Source: Planctomycetota bacterium
Lineage (GTDB): Bacteria; Planctomycetota; Brocadiia; Brocadiales; Brocadiaceae
Assembly: GCA_023261485.1 (NCBI GenBank)
Contig: JAHFOY010000005.1
Coordinates: 1 to 64,000, forward strand
Length of the DNA stretch: 64,000 nucleotides
Direction: 5' to 3'
The notes under the pieces were generated by a model. That model was given only the letters and a program-made list of their open reading frames with translations, did not search any database and had not been told where the DNA came from. Of this stretch, positions 25,890 through 33,640 are shown one piece after another. The first letter of the stretch is position 1. Each line of letters opens with the position of its first letter. Position numbers and translations under genes: made by a program.

Positions 25890-27605
25890 TCAAGGTTTCG
25901 ATAACGTTTCAAACAGGCATTTTAGCCTTGCCATAACTTCTTCGGGTGGAGTCAGGAAAGTCTCACCGCTTTTCCTTAATTTTATCTCAAGTTCTTTTGT
26001 TTCCGTGAATTTTTTACCGATAATGATTTTTATGGGAATTCCAATCAGGTCGGCATCCTTGAATTTTACGCCTGGTCTCTGGTCTCTATCGTCCAGCAAT
26101 ACGTCAATGCCTTTGTTGTTGGTGAGGTCGTCATAGATGGAATTTGCCATTTTCATACTGTTCGTGTCGTTGACGTTGACGGGAATTATAATGACCTGGT
26201 ACGGCGTCAATGAAAGCGGCCATATAATGCCATTCTCATCATGCGATCTTTCAATAAGGGATGCAATGATACGGTTGACTCCAATCCCATAACACCCCAT
26301 GATTGTGGATTTTTCTTTGCCGTTGGCATCCAGAAACCTTGCCTTAAGGGCGTCACTGTATTTCGTCCCCAGCTTGAAGACGTGTCCAATTTCGATGCCT
26401 TGCGAGACGTCAAGTTCATGGTTACATTTGGGGCATTTGTCTCCCCTGGTTACGTAACGGATATTGGCAATCTGGTCAATCTTGAAATCCCTTTCCGGGT
26501 TTACATTTAATAAATGGGTATCCGACTTGTTGGCGCCGGCAACAAAATTACGAAGTATGGATACGGCCTGATCGGCAATGATTTTTATCTTCAACCCTAC
26601 AGGTCCGGCAAACCCCACATGCGCACCTGTGACGTGTTCTATAGTATTATGGTCTGCAAGTGCAACGGTTTCCTGTCCAAGCACCTTGGTTAACTTGGTC
26701 TCGTTGACCTCGTGGTCACCGCGGAGGAGGACGGCTACGGGTTGTCCTCCCGATATATAAATCATCGTTTTTACCATCTGGCGTGGATCTACCTTCAAAA
26801 AGCTGCCGACTTCCTGAATGGTATGTTTATTGGGCGTATGGACTTCTTTAATCGCCTGAAGGGTAATCTGATTTTCCTGTGAAATTGGAGCTGTTTCGGC
26901 CCGTTCACGATTGGCGCTGTAACCGCATTTCAAACATCGGATCAGGATATCTTCTCCCACAGGGCTTGGTACCATGAATTCATGGGAAACGTCGCCGCCC
27001 ATAGCGCCCGAGTCTGCCTCTACGACAATGTAGTCAAGACCGCATCGGTCAAATATGCGGCAGTAAGCGTCGTACATGGATTTATAACTCTTGTTTAGCC
27101 CGTCGTAATCCACGTCAAAGCTATAGGCATCTTTCATAATAAATTCCTTGCTGCGCAGGACGCCGAACCGGGGTCTGGTTTCATCCCGGAACTTAGTTTG
27201 TATCTGGTAAAGAGTGATCGGGAATTGCCTGTAGGAATTCATCTCATTTCTTACGATATCCGTAATAATTTCTTCGTGGGTAGGGCCTAATGCGGTGGTT
27301 TTGCCGTGTCTATCCTCGAACGTAATCAGGTCATCGCCAAATACCGCCAGGCGGCCACTCTCTTCCAGGAGGTCGAGCGGTTGGAGTGCGGGAAGGAACA
27401 CCTCGATAGCCCCCGCCCGATTCATTTCTTCACGCACAATACTAACGACTTTGTTCAAGACCAGTGTTCCAAGCGGTAAATAGGCGTAAGCGCCGGATGT
27501 AATTCTCCGAATAAGACCGGCGCGGATCATGAGTTTGTGACTATCGATTTCCGCCTCTGACGGACTCTCTTTCAGTGTGGGGATCAGCGTTTGTGACCAT
27601 TTCAT
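25890..27605 (-). CDS. proS: Prolyl-tRNA synthetase (bacterial type, with INS editing domain)
   Basis: This 571-aa class II aminoacyl-tRNA synthetase attaches proline to tRNA-Pro. The catalytic core shows RAGLIRRITSGAYAYLPLG, GPTHEEIITDIVRNE (motif 2 region), TKFRDETRPRFGVLRSKEF and the motif 3 segment MGCYGIGVNRIIASLIE. An insertion (about 225-400, including LLRGDHEVNETKL and DQAVSILRNFVAGANKSDTH) is the INS domain that edits Ala-tRNA-Pro. A C-terminal anticodon-binding domain follows. It is the first gene of the proS-DUF4416-ndk run. Confidence 0.97.
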   Translation of the reverse strand: MKWSQTLIPTLKESPSEAEIDSHKLMIRAGLIRRITSGAYAYLPLGTLVLNKVVSIVREEMNRAGAIEVFLPALQPLDLLEESGRLAVFGDDLITFEDRHGKTTALGPTHEEIITDIVRNEMNSYRQFPITLYQIQTKFRDETRPRFGVLRSKEFIMKDAYSFDVDYDGLNKSYKSMYDAYCRIFDRCGLDYIVVEADSGAMGGDVSHEFMVPSPVGEDILIRCLKCGYSANRERAETAPISQENQITLQAIKEVHTPNKHTIQEVGSFLKVDPRQMVKTMIYISGGQPVAVLLRGDHEVNETKLTKVLGQETVALADHNTIEHVTGAHVGFAGPVGLKIKIIADQAVSILRNFVAGANKSDTHLLNVNPERDFKIDQIANIRYVTRGDKCPKCNHELDVSQGIEIGHVFKLGTKYSDALKARFLDANGKEKSTIMGCYGIGVNRIIASLIERSHDENGIIWPLSLTPYQVIIIPVNVNDTNSMKMANSIYDDLTNNKGIDVLLDDRDQRPGVKFKDADLIGIPIKIIIGKKFTETKELEIKLRKSGETFLTPPEEVMARLKCLFETLSKP

Positions 27606-27992
27606 CTCTTGTATATTCCTTAAAAGAATTGCATGTGTATAATTTAGTTGAATGTTAATAATGACAAATTAAAGACATTATAATTTTTTATCATGTGCTT
27701 TCAAGGATTAAAATCATTTGTCAAAAAGTCCTTTTCTGAGTCTAAAGTTCGTAATATTTCACCCGAAATAAATATTTGACATGCTATATTTTTTATTTAT
27801 AATAATTCGCTCGTTGTTTTTTCTTTAGACTTATTGGCGAAGCGTCCTTGTTTTCTGGTTAGTTTAAAGTATTTTTCACTTAATAGAGGGTGTATCGTAG
27901 TTCCGTGTTAGATTGAATAATAAATATTTTGTCCCATTTTTAGAATGAGTTAGTATGGGGTTGATTTGATTCGTTGATGGAGGTGAAAGACA
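27606..27992. other. AT-rich divergent region, cytochrome promoter and leader
   Basis: This region separates proS (minus) from the cytochrome genes (plus). It contains a consensus promoter (annotated separately) and then about 190 bp of untranslated leader with no ORF. A GGAGGTGAAAG ribosome site (27979-27989) is at its right end. Confidence 0.5.
27776..27803 (+). promoter_or_regulatory. Consensus sigma70-type promoter for the first cytochrome gene
   Basis: TTGACA (27776-27781) and TATAAT (27798-27803) are 16 bp apart, both perfect hexamers. The start codon is about 190 bp downstream, so the mRNA would carry a long 5' leader. Confidence 0.7.
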
Positions 27993-28526
27993 TTGGTGAG
28001 AAGAACTATTTTAACAGGTTTGATCGTTGGTATATGCGGCATAATGACCTATGTGTTTGCAGATGAACCGCCGCCCAAGCAGGAAAAAGAGAAGAGTGAA
28101 TTGGCCAAGCTAATGAGTGAAATAGATAAAAGCTATAAGGCCGTTGAAGAAATATCAGGGTACTATAATTATAGCGACAATGACTGGAAGGTGATTGCCG
28201 AATCGAGTGCGAATATTGTGAAACTGACGAAGATAGTCATTAGTAAATTTTCACGTCCTGATGACCGGAAATACCAGGATCTGAATAAAACAATGATGAC
28301 GGAGGCCGAGAAGATGCATGAAATTGTTAACCACAAGGGGGAACAGGGTGCGCTGGAAGATGCCCAATGGCAGGTTCGAAGATTGAGGCAGACGTGCGCC
28401 GTATGTCACAAGCATTTAGGGATTACTATTTATCCTCAACTATATCCAGGTAAAAAAGAAGAATTAAAACCCGGACAGACGGAGATTCCGGCACCGAAAG
28501 AAACAAGTGTTCCAAAAGATTGGTAA
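27993..28526 (+). CDS. Exported monoheme c-type cytochrome (class II-like)
   Basis: This 177-aa protein has a signal peptide (MVRRTILTGLIVGICGIMTY, cleavage near FADE) and a single heme motif CAVCH at about 135-139, placed late, as in four-helix class II cytochromes (c', c-556). Predicted helix 1 carries a methionine (LAKLMSEIDKSY) at the place of the sixth heme ligand in c-556 types. A proline/lysine-rich tail of about 38 residues follows the heme motif. It is likely a periplasmic or anammoxosome-lumen electron carrier. The start is TTG 27993 (9 nt after GGAGG) or GTG 27996. Confidence 0.85.
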   Translation: MVRRTILTGLIVGICGIMTYVFADEPPPKQEKEKSELAKLMSEIDKSYKAVEEISGYYNYSDNDWKVIAESSANIVKLTKIVISKFSRPDDRKYQDLNKTMMTEAEKMHEIVNHKGEQGALEDAQWQVRRLRQTCAVCHKHLGITIYPQLYPGKKEELKPGQTEIPAPKETSVPKDW

Positions 28527-29007
28527 CAGATTTTTGCCGGGGATGTTAGAGTTTGCTTAGTGAGAAAGATAGCTTTTTTTTGAAGTTTTAGATGCAATTA
28601 TCCGGAAAATTTTTACTTGACTCATTTTGCTTTCAATGATATATTGGTCAACTCTGTCTCTTGAAGAGTGCTTCCTTTAGTTAGTATATTGTTTTGAAAT
28701 ATCTACTGGGAGTCATTTGTTATTGCAGGATTGTCTCGGTAATTCATGATATATTTAGGTTAGGTTGTGGCATGCAGTTCTATGCTATCGATTTTTGGTA
28801 TGAAGGGAGGTGAAGTGAAAGGTCTAAGGTTTGGGGGCGGATTTGAAAATTACAGAGATACTAATTTTAAGAATTGGTGCCCTCTCTACATCAAAATAAG
28901 TGGTTTAATGCTTAGGAAGAATTGTTGCATAGAAATTCAATAATTGTGAGAATAGTCGTGTAAGATTATTAAGGTATTTTTAAAAAAGGAAAGTGAGGAG
29001 GGGAAAA
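28527..29007. other. Long intergenic leader between cytochrome genes
   Basis: About 480 bp without a credible ORF. It holds a promoter-like pair at 28617-28645 and an AGGAGGGG ribosome site just before ATG 29008. The roughly 360-nt leader could contain a regulatory RNA; no known riboswitch fold was recognised. Confidence 0.45.
28617..28645 (+). promoter_or_regulatory. Promoter-like site for the second cytochrome gene
   Basis: TTGACT (28617-28622) and TATATT (28640-28645) are separated by 17 bp, one mismatch each from consensus. It implies a leader of about 350 nt before ATG 29008. Confidence 0.5.
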
Positions 29008-29418
29008 ATGAGCCTAAAAAAGGGTATAATCGCAGGGACAATCACATTGTTCATTGCTGCAGTGAGTTCAGTTAGTTATGGACAGGCCGGCCAGGGCGAA
29101 TTATGCAAAAAGATGTGGGATAATTTTCAGGGGATGAGGGCAATGACGGGGCTTTCAGCAGCTAGCGACGAACAATTTGGAAAATTTTCAGGTTTTGCAA
29201 AGTCAATCATTGCAGATACCAATACTTCATCAGAAAAATTTGCAAGCGATAAGAATTATAAAGTATTGAATGGAGAAGTTCTCTATCATTCAACCGAGAT
29301 TGACAAGGCAGCCGGAAACAAGGACCTGGAAGAAATTCAGGTGCAGTTCAGAAGGCTTACCATTGCCTGCAGAAATTGCCATAAGATTTATAAGTCAGAG
29401 TTGAAGCTTGTTCCGTAA
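29008..29418 (+). CDS. Class II-like c-type cytochrome with a candidate Cys sixth ligand (NaxLS-like)
   Basis: From ATG 29008 (behind GAGGAGGGG) the product is 136 aa: signal peptide to about residue 25 (VSYGQAG), then a small helical protein with its heme motif CRNCH at 121-125, twelve residues from the end. This is the class II (four-helix) arrangement. Cysteine 33 (GELCKKMWDNF) lies in helix 1, where class II proteins carry the distal ligand. The anammox NaxLS complex consists of small cytochromes with His/Cys coordinated heme; the size and the Cys position fit such a subunit, but this is inference. A start five codons upstream is possible but includes the ribosome site. Confidence 0.8.
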   Translation: MSLKKGIIAGTITLFIAAVSSVSYGQAGQGELCKKMWDNFQGMRAMTGLSAASDEQFGKFSGFAKSIIADTNTSSEKFASDKNYKVLNGEVLYHSTEIDKAAGNKDLEEIQVQFRRLTIACRNCHKIYKSELKLVP

Positions 29419-29463
29419 TCTAATAAATATCCTACATAAACATAAATGAGGGGAGGTTGAATT

Positions 29464-29844
29464 ATGAAAATATTCCGTTTATCTTACATATTACCAGTAA
29501 TTGCTGGTTTGGGGTTATCTTTAGGGAGTTCTGCTTGGGCTTTGACACATCACGAACCAGGTGATACCACAAAGAGTCCGTATACCATTTTTGCTGGTCT
29601 TGGTTTTGCTGTGCAGGAGAGCTGTTATTACTGCCACGGAAATGGTGGTAAAGGCACTGCTAAGGGACATGAATACGGTGTACCTGATTTTACTGATGCC
29701 GCTTTCCAATCTTCAAAAACAGATGATCAGCTTGTAAAGCATATCAATGCAGGCAAGGGAAAATGTCCTGGGTATCAGGGAAAAATGTCACCTGAAATGA
29801 TCGAGAAGATGGTTGAGATTGTAAGGAATTTTGCAGCAAAGTAG
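29464..29844 (+). CDS. Small class I c-type cytochrome
   Basis: This 126-aa protein has a signal peptide (hydrophobic core 9-24, cleavage near AWALT), an N-terminal heme motif CYYCH at 54-58 followed by GNGGKG, and a probable methionine ligand M108 in YQGKMSPEM. The C-terminal helix MIEKMVEIVRNFAAK completes the class I fold. It is preceded by GGGGAGG and lies 45 bp after the class II gene, so the two are probably co-transcribed. Two strong terminators follow. The likely role is soluble electron transfer. Confidence 0.9.
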   Translation: MKIFRLSYILPVIAGLGLSLGSSAWALTHHEPGDTTKSPYTIFAGLGFAVQESCYYCHGNGGKGTAKGHEYGVPDFTDAAFQSSKTDDQLVKHINAGKGKCPGYQGKMSPEMIEKMVEIVRNFAAK

Positions 29845-29891
29845 TTTGACAGTGGTTTGTATTTGCAATTTTAATACACCCATCTGAAAAT

Positions 29892-29932
29892 AAAAGGGCA
29901 TGTGAAGTATGAATTTCATATGCCCTTTTTTA
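29892..29932. terminator. Rho-independent terminator 1
   Basis: Stem AAAGGGCATGTGAA (29893-29906) with TTCATATGCCCTTT (29914-29927), one G-T pair, followed by a T tract. An A tract on the left makes it usable from both directions. It ends the cytochrome transcript. Confidence 0.85.
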
Positions 29933-29974
29933 ATATAAGCAATCGGCTCGGTTTGAGTCTGCTGATTTGAATAT

Positions 29975-30011
29975 AAGGCATATGAAATATCACGTTTCAT
30001 ATGCCTTTTTT
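29975..30011. terminator. Rho-independent terminator 2, sharing the stem of terminator 1
   Basis: Perfect 13-bp stem AAGGCATATGAAA (29975-29987) with TTTCATATGCCTT (29995-30007) and a T tract to 30011. It lies 10 bp outside attL, and before the insertion it would have been directly downstream of the isochorismatase-like gene now ending at 39129. Confidence 0.85.
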
Positions 30012-30020
30012 ATTCGTGTA

Positions 30021-30038
30021 AAATTTGAGAGTTAAACT
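30021..30038. repeat. attL core direct repeat
   Basis: AAATTTGAGAGTTAAACT, identical over 18 bp to 39118-39135. It lies about 108 bp beyond the 3' end of the integrase gene. Confidence 0.85.
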
Positions 30039-30117
30039 TATCCGTTTCACACTTATACACCTTGTAACCCTTATAAATACTGGCAATACAAGGATATTGA
30101 ATAACACACCAAAAAGT

Positions 30118-30141
30118 AATTGCCGTACTCCTGACCGTACC
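30118..30141. repeat. Paired CCGTAC arm-site-like repeat, left end
   Basis: CCGTACT (30123-30129) and CCGTACC (30135-30141), 12 bp apart, preceded by AATTG. The 24-bp block matches 38972-38995 at 20 of 24 positions, in the same orientation. A further CCGTACC is at 31802-31808 upstream of the integrase. These fit arm-type integrase binding sites. Confidence 0.6.
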
Positions 30142-30145
30142 TTTT

Positions 30146-31315
30146 TTATTGTGCTATGGCAAAACTGGTCTCAGGTTTTCTACTCAGGACATGATCTGTT
30201 AATGTCTGGATAGCTCGTGTCTTTGCATCTATACCGGTATGACTGTATTTCTGCAACATGCCTAAACTCGAATGTCCTGTCATCCCTTGTACCACTACCG
30301 CACCAATACCCAACTCACCCTGAAGTAAACTTGCAAATGTATGTCTCAGGTTATGGAAGGTAAAGTCTAAGATGCCTAAACCCTTAAAAAGCTGGCTAAA
30401 ATGGCTGCTGTATTCAGAAACAACAGCATTTATGATTTCTCTTGTCTCGAATACCCTGTCATTACTTGGATTGACTTCTTTCCACTGCAACAGTTCCCTT
30501 GATAGATAATCCGACATTGGTATTAATACCAGCTTCCCAGTCTTATGACTGGACGTTATTATCTTTCTGGTGAAGTCTATATCATGCCATGATAGCCCTA
30601 ACACCCCGCCAAGACGTAACCCTGTAAAGAGTCCTACCAACACCATAAGACGGTCTTTCCCTTGCAGCTTATCAAGCAATAAGGCTATTTCATCACCGCT
30701 CAATATACGGTCTTTGGTCTGTGTTATTTTTAACCGTTTTACCTCTTTGCCTGGGTTCTTGTCGATAATACCCGCCTTTATAGCAGTGATAAATACGTGC
30801 GACAATACGTCAACGTCTATATTGATACTGCTGTCTTTAACCCCGCTTGATTTACGGTCAATCCTGTACCGCTCTATAAGAAACGGTGTAATCTTATCAA
30901 GTGGATAATCCCCCAAGAATTTTACCAGCGCATTTATAGCCCTTTGCTTCATTGCAAGCGTGTTACCATTCGCCCCTTCACATAGGGACAGGTACGTCTT
31001 GGAATATACTGCCAAAGTGGGTATCTGTTTCTTTCTTGGCAATTGCAATTTTCCCCGCTCCCTGTCACCGATAAGCACCATTAATCTTTTCATGGCATCT
31101 TTACGGCTTCTAATATCCCTGAAGCTAACCGACACCCACCGCTTCCTATCATCAAAGAGTTCCACTAACCACCGCCCGCACCGTTTGACCTCTCCGGTAT
31201 CTTTTACAGGTAAATTCACCGGACAGTAATCCCCACGCTTACCGTCACAATTGATATTCTGTCCTTTGTCATCTCTGCATTGCTCTGGAAAATACTTTTT
31301 CCATCTTACCGCCAT
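30146..31315 (-). CDS. Tyrosine recombinase / phage integrase
   Basis: This 389-aa site-specific recombinase has a C-terminal catalytic domain with arginine in TGLRLGGVLGLSWHDID, the HxxR box in FHNLRHTFASLL, histidine in MTGHSSLGMLQKYSHTG and the nucleophile tyrosine in QKYSH. A core-binding SAM-like domain lies at about 115-200. The N-terminal ~100 residues contain a cysteine pattern (CRDDKGQNINCDGKRGDYCP) and arm-binding character. It is adjacent to attL, the usual position, and should catalyse integration and excision of the element. Confidence 0.95.
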   Translation of the reverse strand: MAVRWKKYFPEQCRDDKGQNINCDGKRGDYCPVNLPVKDTGEVKRCGRWLVELFDDRKRWVSVSFRDIRSRKDAMKRLMVLIGDRERGKLQLPRKKQIPTLAVYSKTYLSLCEGANGNTLAMKQRAINALVKFLGDYPLDKITPFLIERYRIDRKSSGVKDSSINIDVDVLSHVFITAIKAGIIDKNPGKEVKRLKITQTKDRILSGDEIALLLDKLQGKDRLMVLVGLFTGLRLGGVLGLSWHDIDFTRKIITSSHKTGKLVLIPMSDYLSRELLQWKEVNPSNDRVFETREIINAVVSEYSSHFSQLFKGLGILDFTFHNLRHTFASLLQGELGIGAVVVQGMTGHSSLGMLQKYSHTGIDAKTRAIQTLTDHVLSRKPETSFAIAQ

Positions 31316-31340
31316 GTGTTCACCGTCCTTTAAAAAAGGT

Positions 31341-31655
31341 TTAAGCCTCGTCTATTTTATCGCCAAAATATTGTTCTAATGCTTCCGTTCCTTCATGGTT
31401 TTCTAACCATTCCATGGCCTCGACTTCGGTTAAAACACGGATACCACTACCCCCACACGTGCTATTAGTTCCGCATGACCTGGCATATCCAGTCATAGCA
31501 CCGCCTTCGCCTGCTATAAAATACGCCCCTTTCTTGGTCTTATACAATGCTTCCGCACAATGACCAAAATCGCTTGTAAACTTGCCATTGCTCCACTCGT
31601 GCAATAATTCCGCCGTTTCTGTGTTGTATAATTTCCCGTCAATTACTTGTTTCAT
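31341..31655 (-). CDS. Hypothetical protein of integrative elements
   Basis: This 104-aa protein begins MKQVIDGKLYNTETAELLHE and has a pattern (ALYKTKKGAYFIAGEGGAMT, then a Cys/Ser/Gly segment and a C-terminal acidic helix LTEVEAMEWLENH) that I recall as recurring in small proteins of integrative elements and phages; the function is unknown. A GAAAGGGGCGGG ribosome site precedes the ATG. It is 25 bp upstream of the integrase and probably co-transcribed with it. A strong bidirectional hairpin lies just upstream (31675-31727). Confidence 0.65.
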   Translation of the reverse strand: MKQVIDGKLYNTETAELLHEWSNGKFTSDFGHCAEALYKTKKGAYFIAGEGGAMTGYARSCGTNSTCGGSGIRVLTEVEAMEWLENHEGTEALEQYFGDKIDEA

Positions 31656-31674
31656 TTCCCGCCCCTTTCAAACA

Positions 31675-31727
31675 AAAAAGGCAGTAAGCCAGGTATCGGA
31701 CGGGATACCTAACCACTGCCTTTTTTT
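31675..31727. terminator. Bidirectional two-armed terminator hairpin
   Basis: Nested perfect arms AGGCAGT/ACTGCCT (31679-31685 and 31715-31721) and AGGTATC/GATACCT (31691-31697 and 31704-31710), flanked by an A tract on the left and a T7 tract on the right. It lies only about 20 bp upstream of the 104-aa gene on the minus strand, so it may terminate the methylase operon or attenuate integrase transcription. Confidence 0.75.
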
Positions 31728-31882
31728 GCCCGGCATACACCAGGCATATATGATAAACGTTCCGTCCAACGTCTTGAAAGCCTTGATTTTCGTACGTACT
31801 ACCGTACCCTTAAACCATTGTCAAGTCTTTTTATGTATTTTTACCTTTTGTTTTTTATTGGTATTTGTTATATTGTTCATAC

Positions 31883-32074
31883 ATGACCAAGAAACAAAGA
31901 GAGAGTACCGCAAAGTATTTGTATGACATCAGCAAAGGTGTTGCGCTTCTTGCTATTGTTGGGAATTTATTAAAAGAAAAGTGGGATATTCCCGCTCTCT
32001 TCTTTGGTAGTATTACCGCACTTTTTACTTTCATAATTGCTTTCATTTTAGAAGGGAGTAATAACCATGAGTAA
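31883..32074 (+). CDS. Small membrane protein (DUF6722-like)
   Basis: This 63-aa product from ATG 31883 has a charged N-terminus (MTKKQRESTAKYLYDISKGV) and two hydrophobic segments (about 17-29 and 36-56, ALFFGSITALFTFIIAFILE). The pattern resembles DUF6722 proteins. It is transcribed opposite to the rest of the element, with a second small gene overlapping its end by 8 bp. Its role is unknown; the position next to the integrase is where satellites often carry cargo. Confidence 0.6.
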   Translation: MTKKQRESTAKYLYDISKGVALLAIVGNLLKEKWDIPALFFGSITALFTFIIAFILEGSNNHE

Positions 32075-32168
32075 TATGGCTATATTTTTTATGATCCTTT
32101 CCATTATTGCTTTAATCGGTCTTGTCTATACTTACTACACACAGAAGCATTCAAAGCATACCCATTGA
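32067..32168 (+). CDS. 33-aa single-helix membrane peptide
   Basis: ATG 32067 overlaps the stop of the preceding gene (ATGAGTAA arrangement) and is preceded by GAAGGGAG. The 33-aa product is one hydrophobic helix (MAIFFMILSIIALIGLVYTY) with a basic, histidine-containing tail (QKHSKHTH). The tight coupling and good ribosome site support it being real. Function unknown; a two-component small membrane system is possible. Confidence 0.5.
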   Translation: MSNMAIFFMILSIIALIGLVYTYYTQKHSKHTH

Positions 32169-32257
32169 CTACCACCGCAACCCCGTCCACAGCATCCAGC
32201 ATACCGCCCGTGTAAGCTCAAAGTAAAATACCCATGCCATAAAGTCCGTGTATGGAT

Positions 32258-33076
32258 TCATTGAAATAATCCCCCTGTCTCTGGTTCAAAATTGCAATAA
32301 AGGACTTCCACCGTCTTTGGCTTTTCCCCGCCGGTGGATTTACTACTGCCTTTGAAAGATTGATACTCAAACCGATTCCAGCCTTTGTATAAATCATCAT
32401 ACAGGCTATTAGCATAGTGTGAAACCATTGCATGACCTTTGATGCCGTGAAGTATCTCTGCAAGGGTACGGTGGTCATCGTACGTGAAATTTCCCTTGCC
32501 GTAATAGTTTTCGGTATCTATGTAAGGTGGATCGCAATAAAACAGGCTTTCCGGTGAATCATACCGCTTGATGCAATTGGAATAATCAAGGCATTCAATC
32601 GTTACACCCTTTAGCCTTTTAGCGATATGCTCTAAGGCATCAATACTATTCTGGTAGGTCATTGCAGGATTCCTGCCAGTTCCCTTTGAAGGACACGCAA
32701 AGCCGCCCCTTTCAACATCACCCGCAAATGATGTTTTGCATAAGAAGAAATACCGTCCAGCTTTCTCAATGTCATCCAATGTTGTTTTATTGCCATACTT
32801 CCAGGACTGAAAGACACTTCTCGAATAGGGTGTTTCATTAAGTAAATTTACGAGTTTTTGTCTCTTTTCACCGTTTTGAATTACTCTATACAAATTCACA
32901 AGACTATCATCCGAATCATTAAGAATTTCAATAGGTGACGGCTCTTTTGCAAAGAGTAACTTAGCACCGCCCGCAAACGGTTCGACATACGTTGTATGTT
33001 CTGGAATGTGTCCCAGTAGGAAATGTGTCAAATAGGCTTTGCCACCTATGCGGGAAATACAGCTTTTCAATAACAT
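32258..33076 (-). CDS. DNA adenine methylase (Dam / D12 class)
   Basis: This 272-aa N6-adenine methyltransferase has the SAM-binding motif I in YVEPFAGGAKLLF and catalytic motif IV DPPY in LFYCDPPYIDTENYY, in the alpha-group order. IGGKAYLTHFLLGHIP near the start matches the Dam-type N-terminus. No restriction endonuclease gene is adjacent, so it is an orphan methylase, probably protecting or regulating the element's DNA. The target site cannot be read from the sequence. Confidence 0.9.
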   Translation of the reverse strand: MLLKSCISRIGGKAYLTHFLLGHIPEHTTYVEPFAGGAKLLFAKEPSPIEILNDSDDSLVNLYRVIQNGEKRQKLVNLLNETPYSRSVFQSWKYGNKTTLDDIEKAGRYFFLCKTSFAGDVERGGFACPSKGTGRNPAMTYQNSIDALEHIAKRLKGVTIECLDYSNCIKRYDSPESLFYCDPPYIDTENYYGKGNFTYDDHRTLAEILHGIKGHAMVSHYANSLYDDLYKGWNRFEYQSFKGSSKSTGGEKPKTVEVLYCNFEPETGGLFQ

Positions 33077-33137
33077 TTTTTACTTTCTATGTATCTAAAC
33101 CTGTTTTTAGCATCGGAAACGTTTCTAACCGTCTAAA

Positions 33138-33446
33138 CTATACGATTACTGCGTGTTTTTTGGAAAATTTAAACCTGTCTAGATGTGAAGTGTCTCTGTT
33201 TGTTTCAGGGTTTTTCCCAAACCGGTAAGAATGCAGATAACAAAGCCTATTTTCAAAGAGTAATTTACCACTACAAACCTTAACCTCTTGTCTCGTTTCT
33301 ACACAATCAAGACAATGTGCTTTGATACGTTTTAATGGTGTCAAAGATTTATCGTTCAGCTTGCAAATATCGCTATCACATTTGAAGCTTCTAACACTAC
33401 CCCCACACCATTTACACTCTAATTTAATTGCCTTTGCCGGTGTCAT
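33138..33446 (-). CDS. Cysteine-rich hypothetical protein
   Basis: This 102-aa protein has eight cysteines in CxxC-like pairs (LECKWCGG, FKCDSDICKL, AHCLDCVE, KVCSGK, RLCYLH), suggesting two zinc-binding sites. No family was recognised. Its ATG overlaps the stop of the upstream excisionase-like gene by 4 bp, so the two are coupled. Confidence 0.65.
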   Translation of the reverse strand: MTPAKAIKLECKWCGGSVRSFKCDSDICKLNDKSLTPLKRIKAHCLDCVETRQEVKVCSGKLLFENRLCYLHSYRFGKNPETNRDTSHLDRFKFSKKHAVIV

Positions 33447-33640
33447 TGTTGCACCTCTGTTATGTTTTGGTTTATGAATGCGTCCAAATCACTTTTGCGA
33501 AAACGGTTCAGCCGCCCCAGCTTGCAAACAGGAAGCGTTCTTCTCATTGACCATTGGTAGATCGTGCTAAGTTTCACCTGTAAATAATCGGCTGCTTGCT
33601 GTGGTGTCAAAAGACTATCCACGATTTTTAGCTCTGGCAT
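33443..33640 (-). CDS. Helix-turn-helix excisionase-like protein (AlpA/MerR type)
   Basis: This 65-aa protein shows the helix_turn_helix_17 pattern LLTPQQAADYLQVKLSTIYQ followed by CKLGRLNRFRKSDLDAFINQ. Such proteins act as excisionases or element regulators. Its start overlaps the 3' end of the Nu1-like gene by 13 bp. Confidence 0.82.
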   Translation of the reverse strand: MPELKIVDSLLTPQQAADYLQVKLSTIYQWSMRRTLPVCKLGRLNRFRKSDLDAFINQNITEVQQ

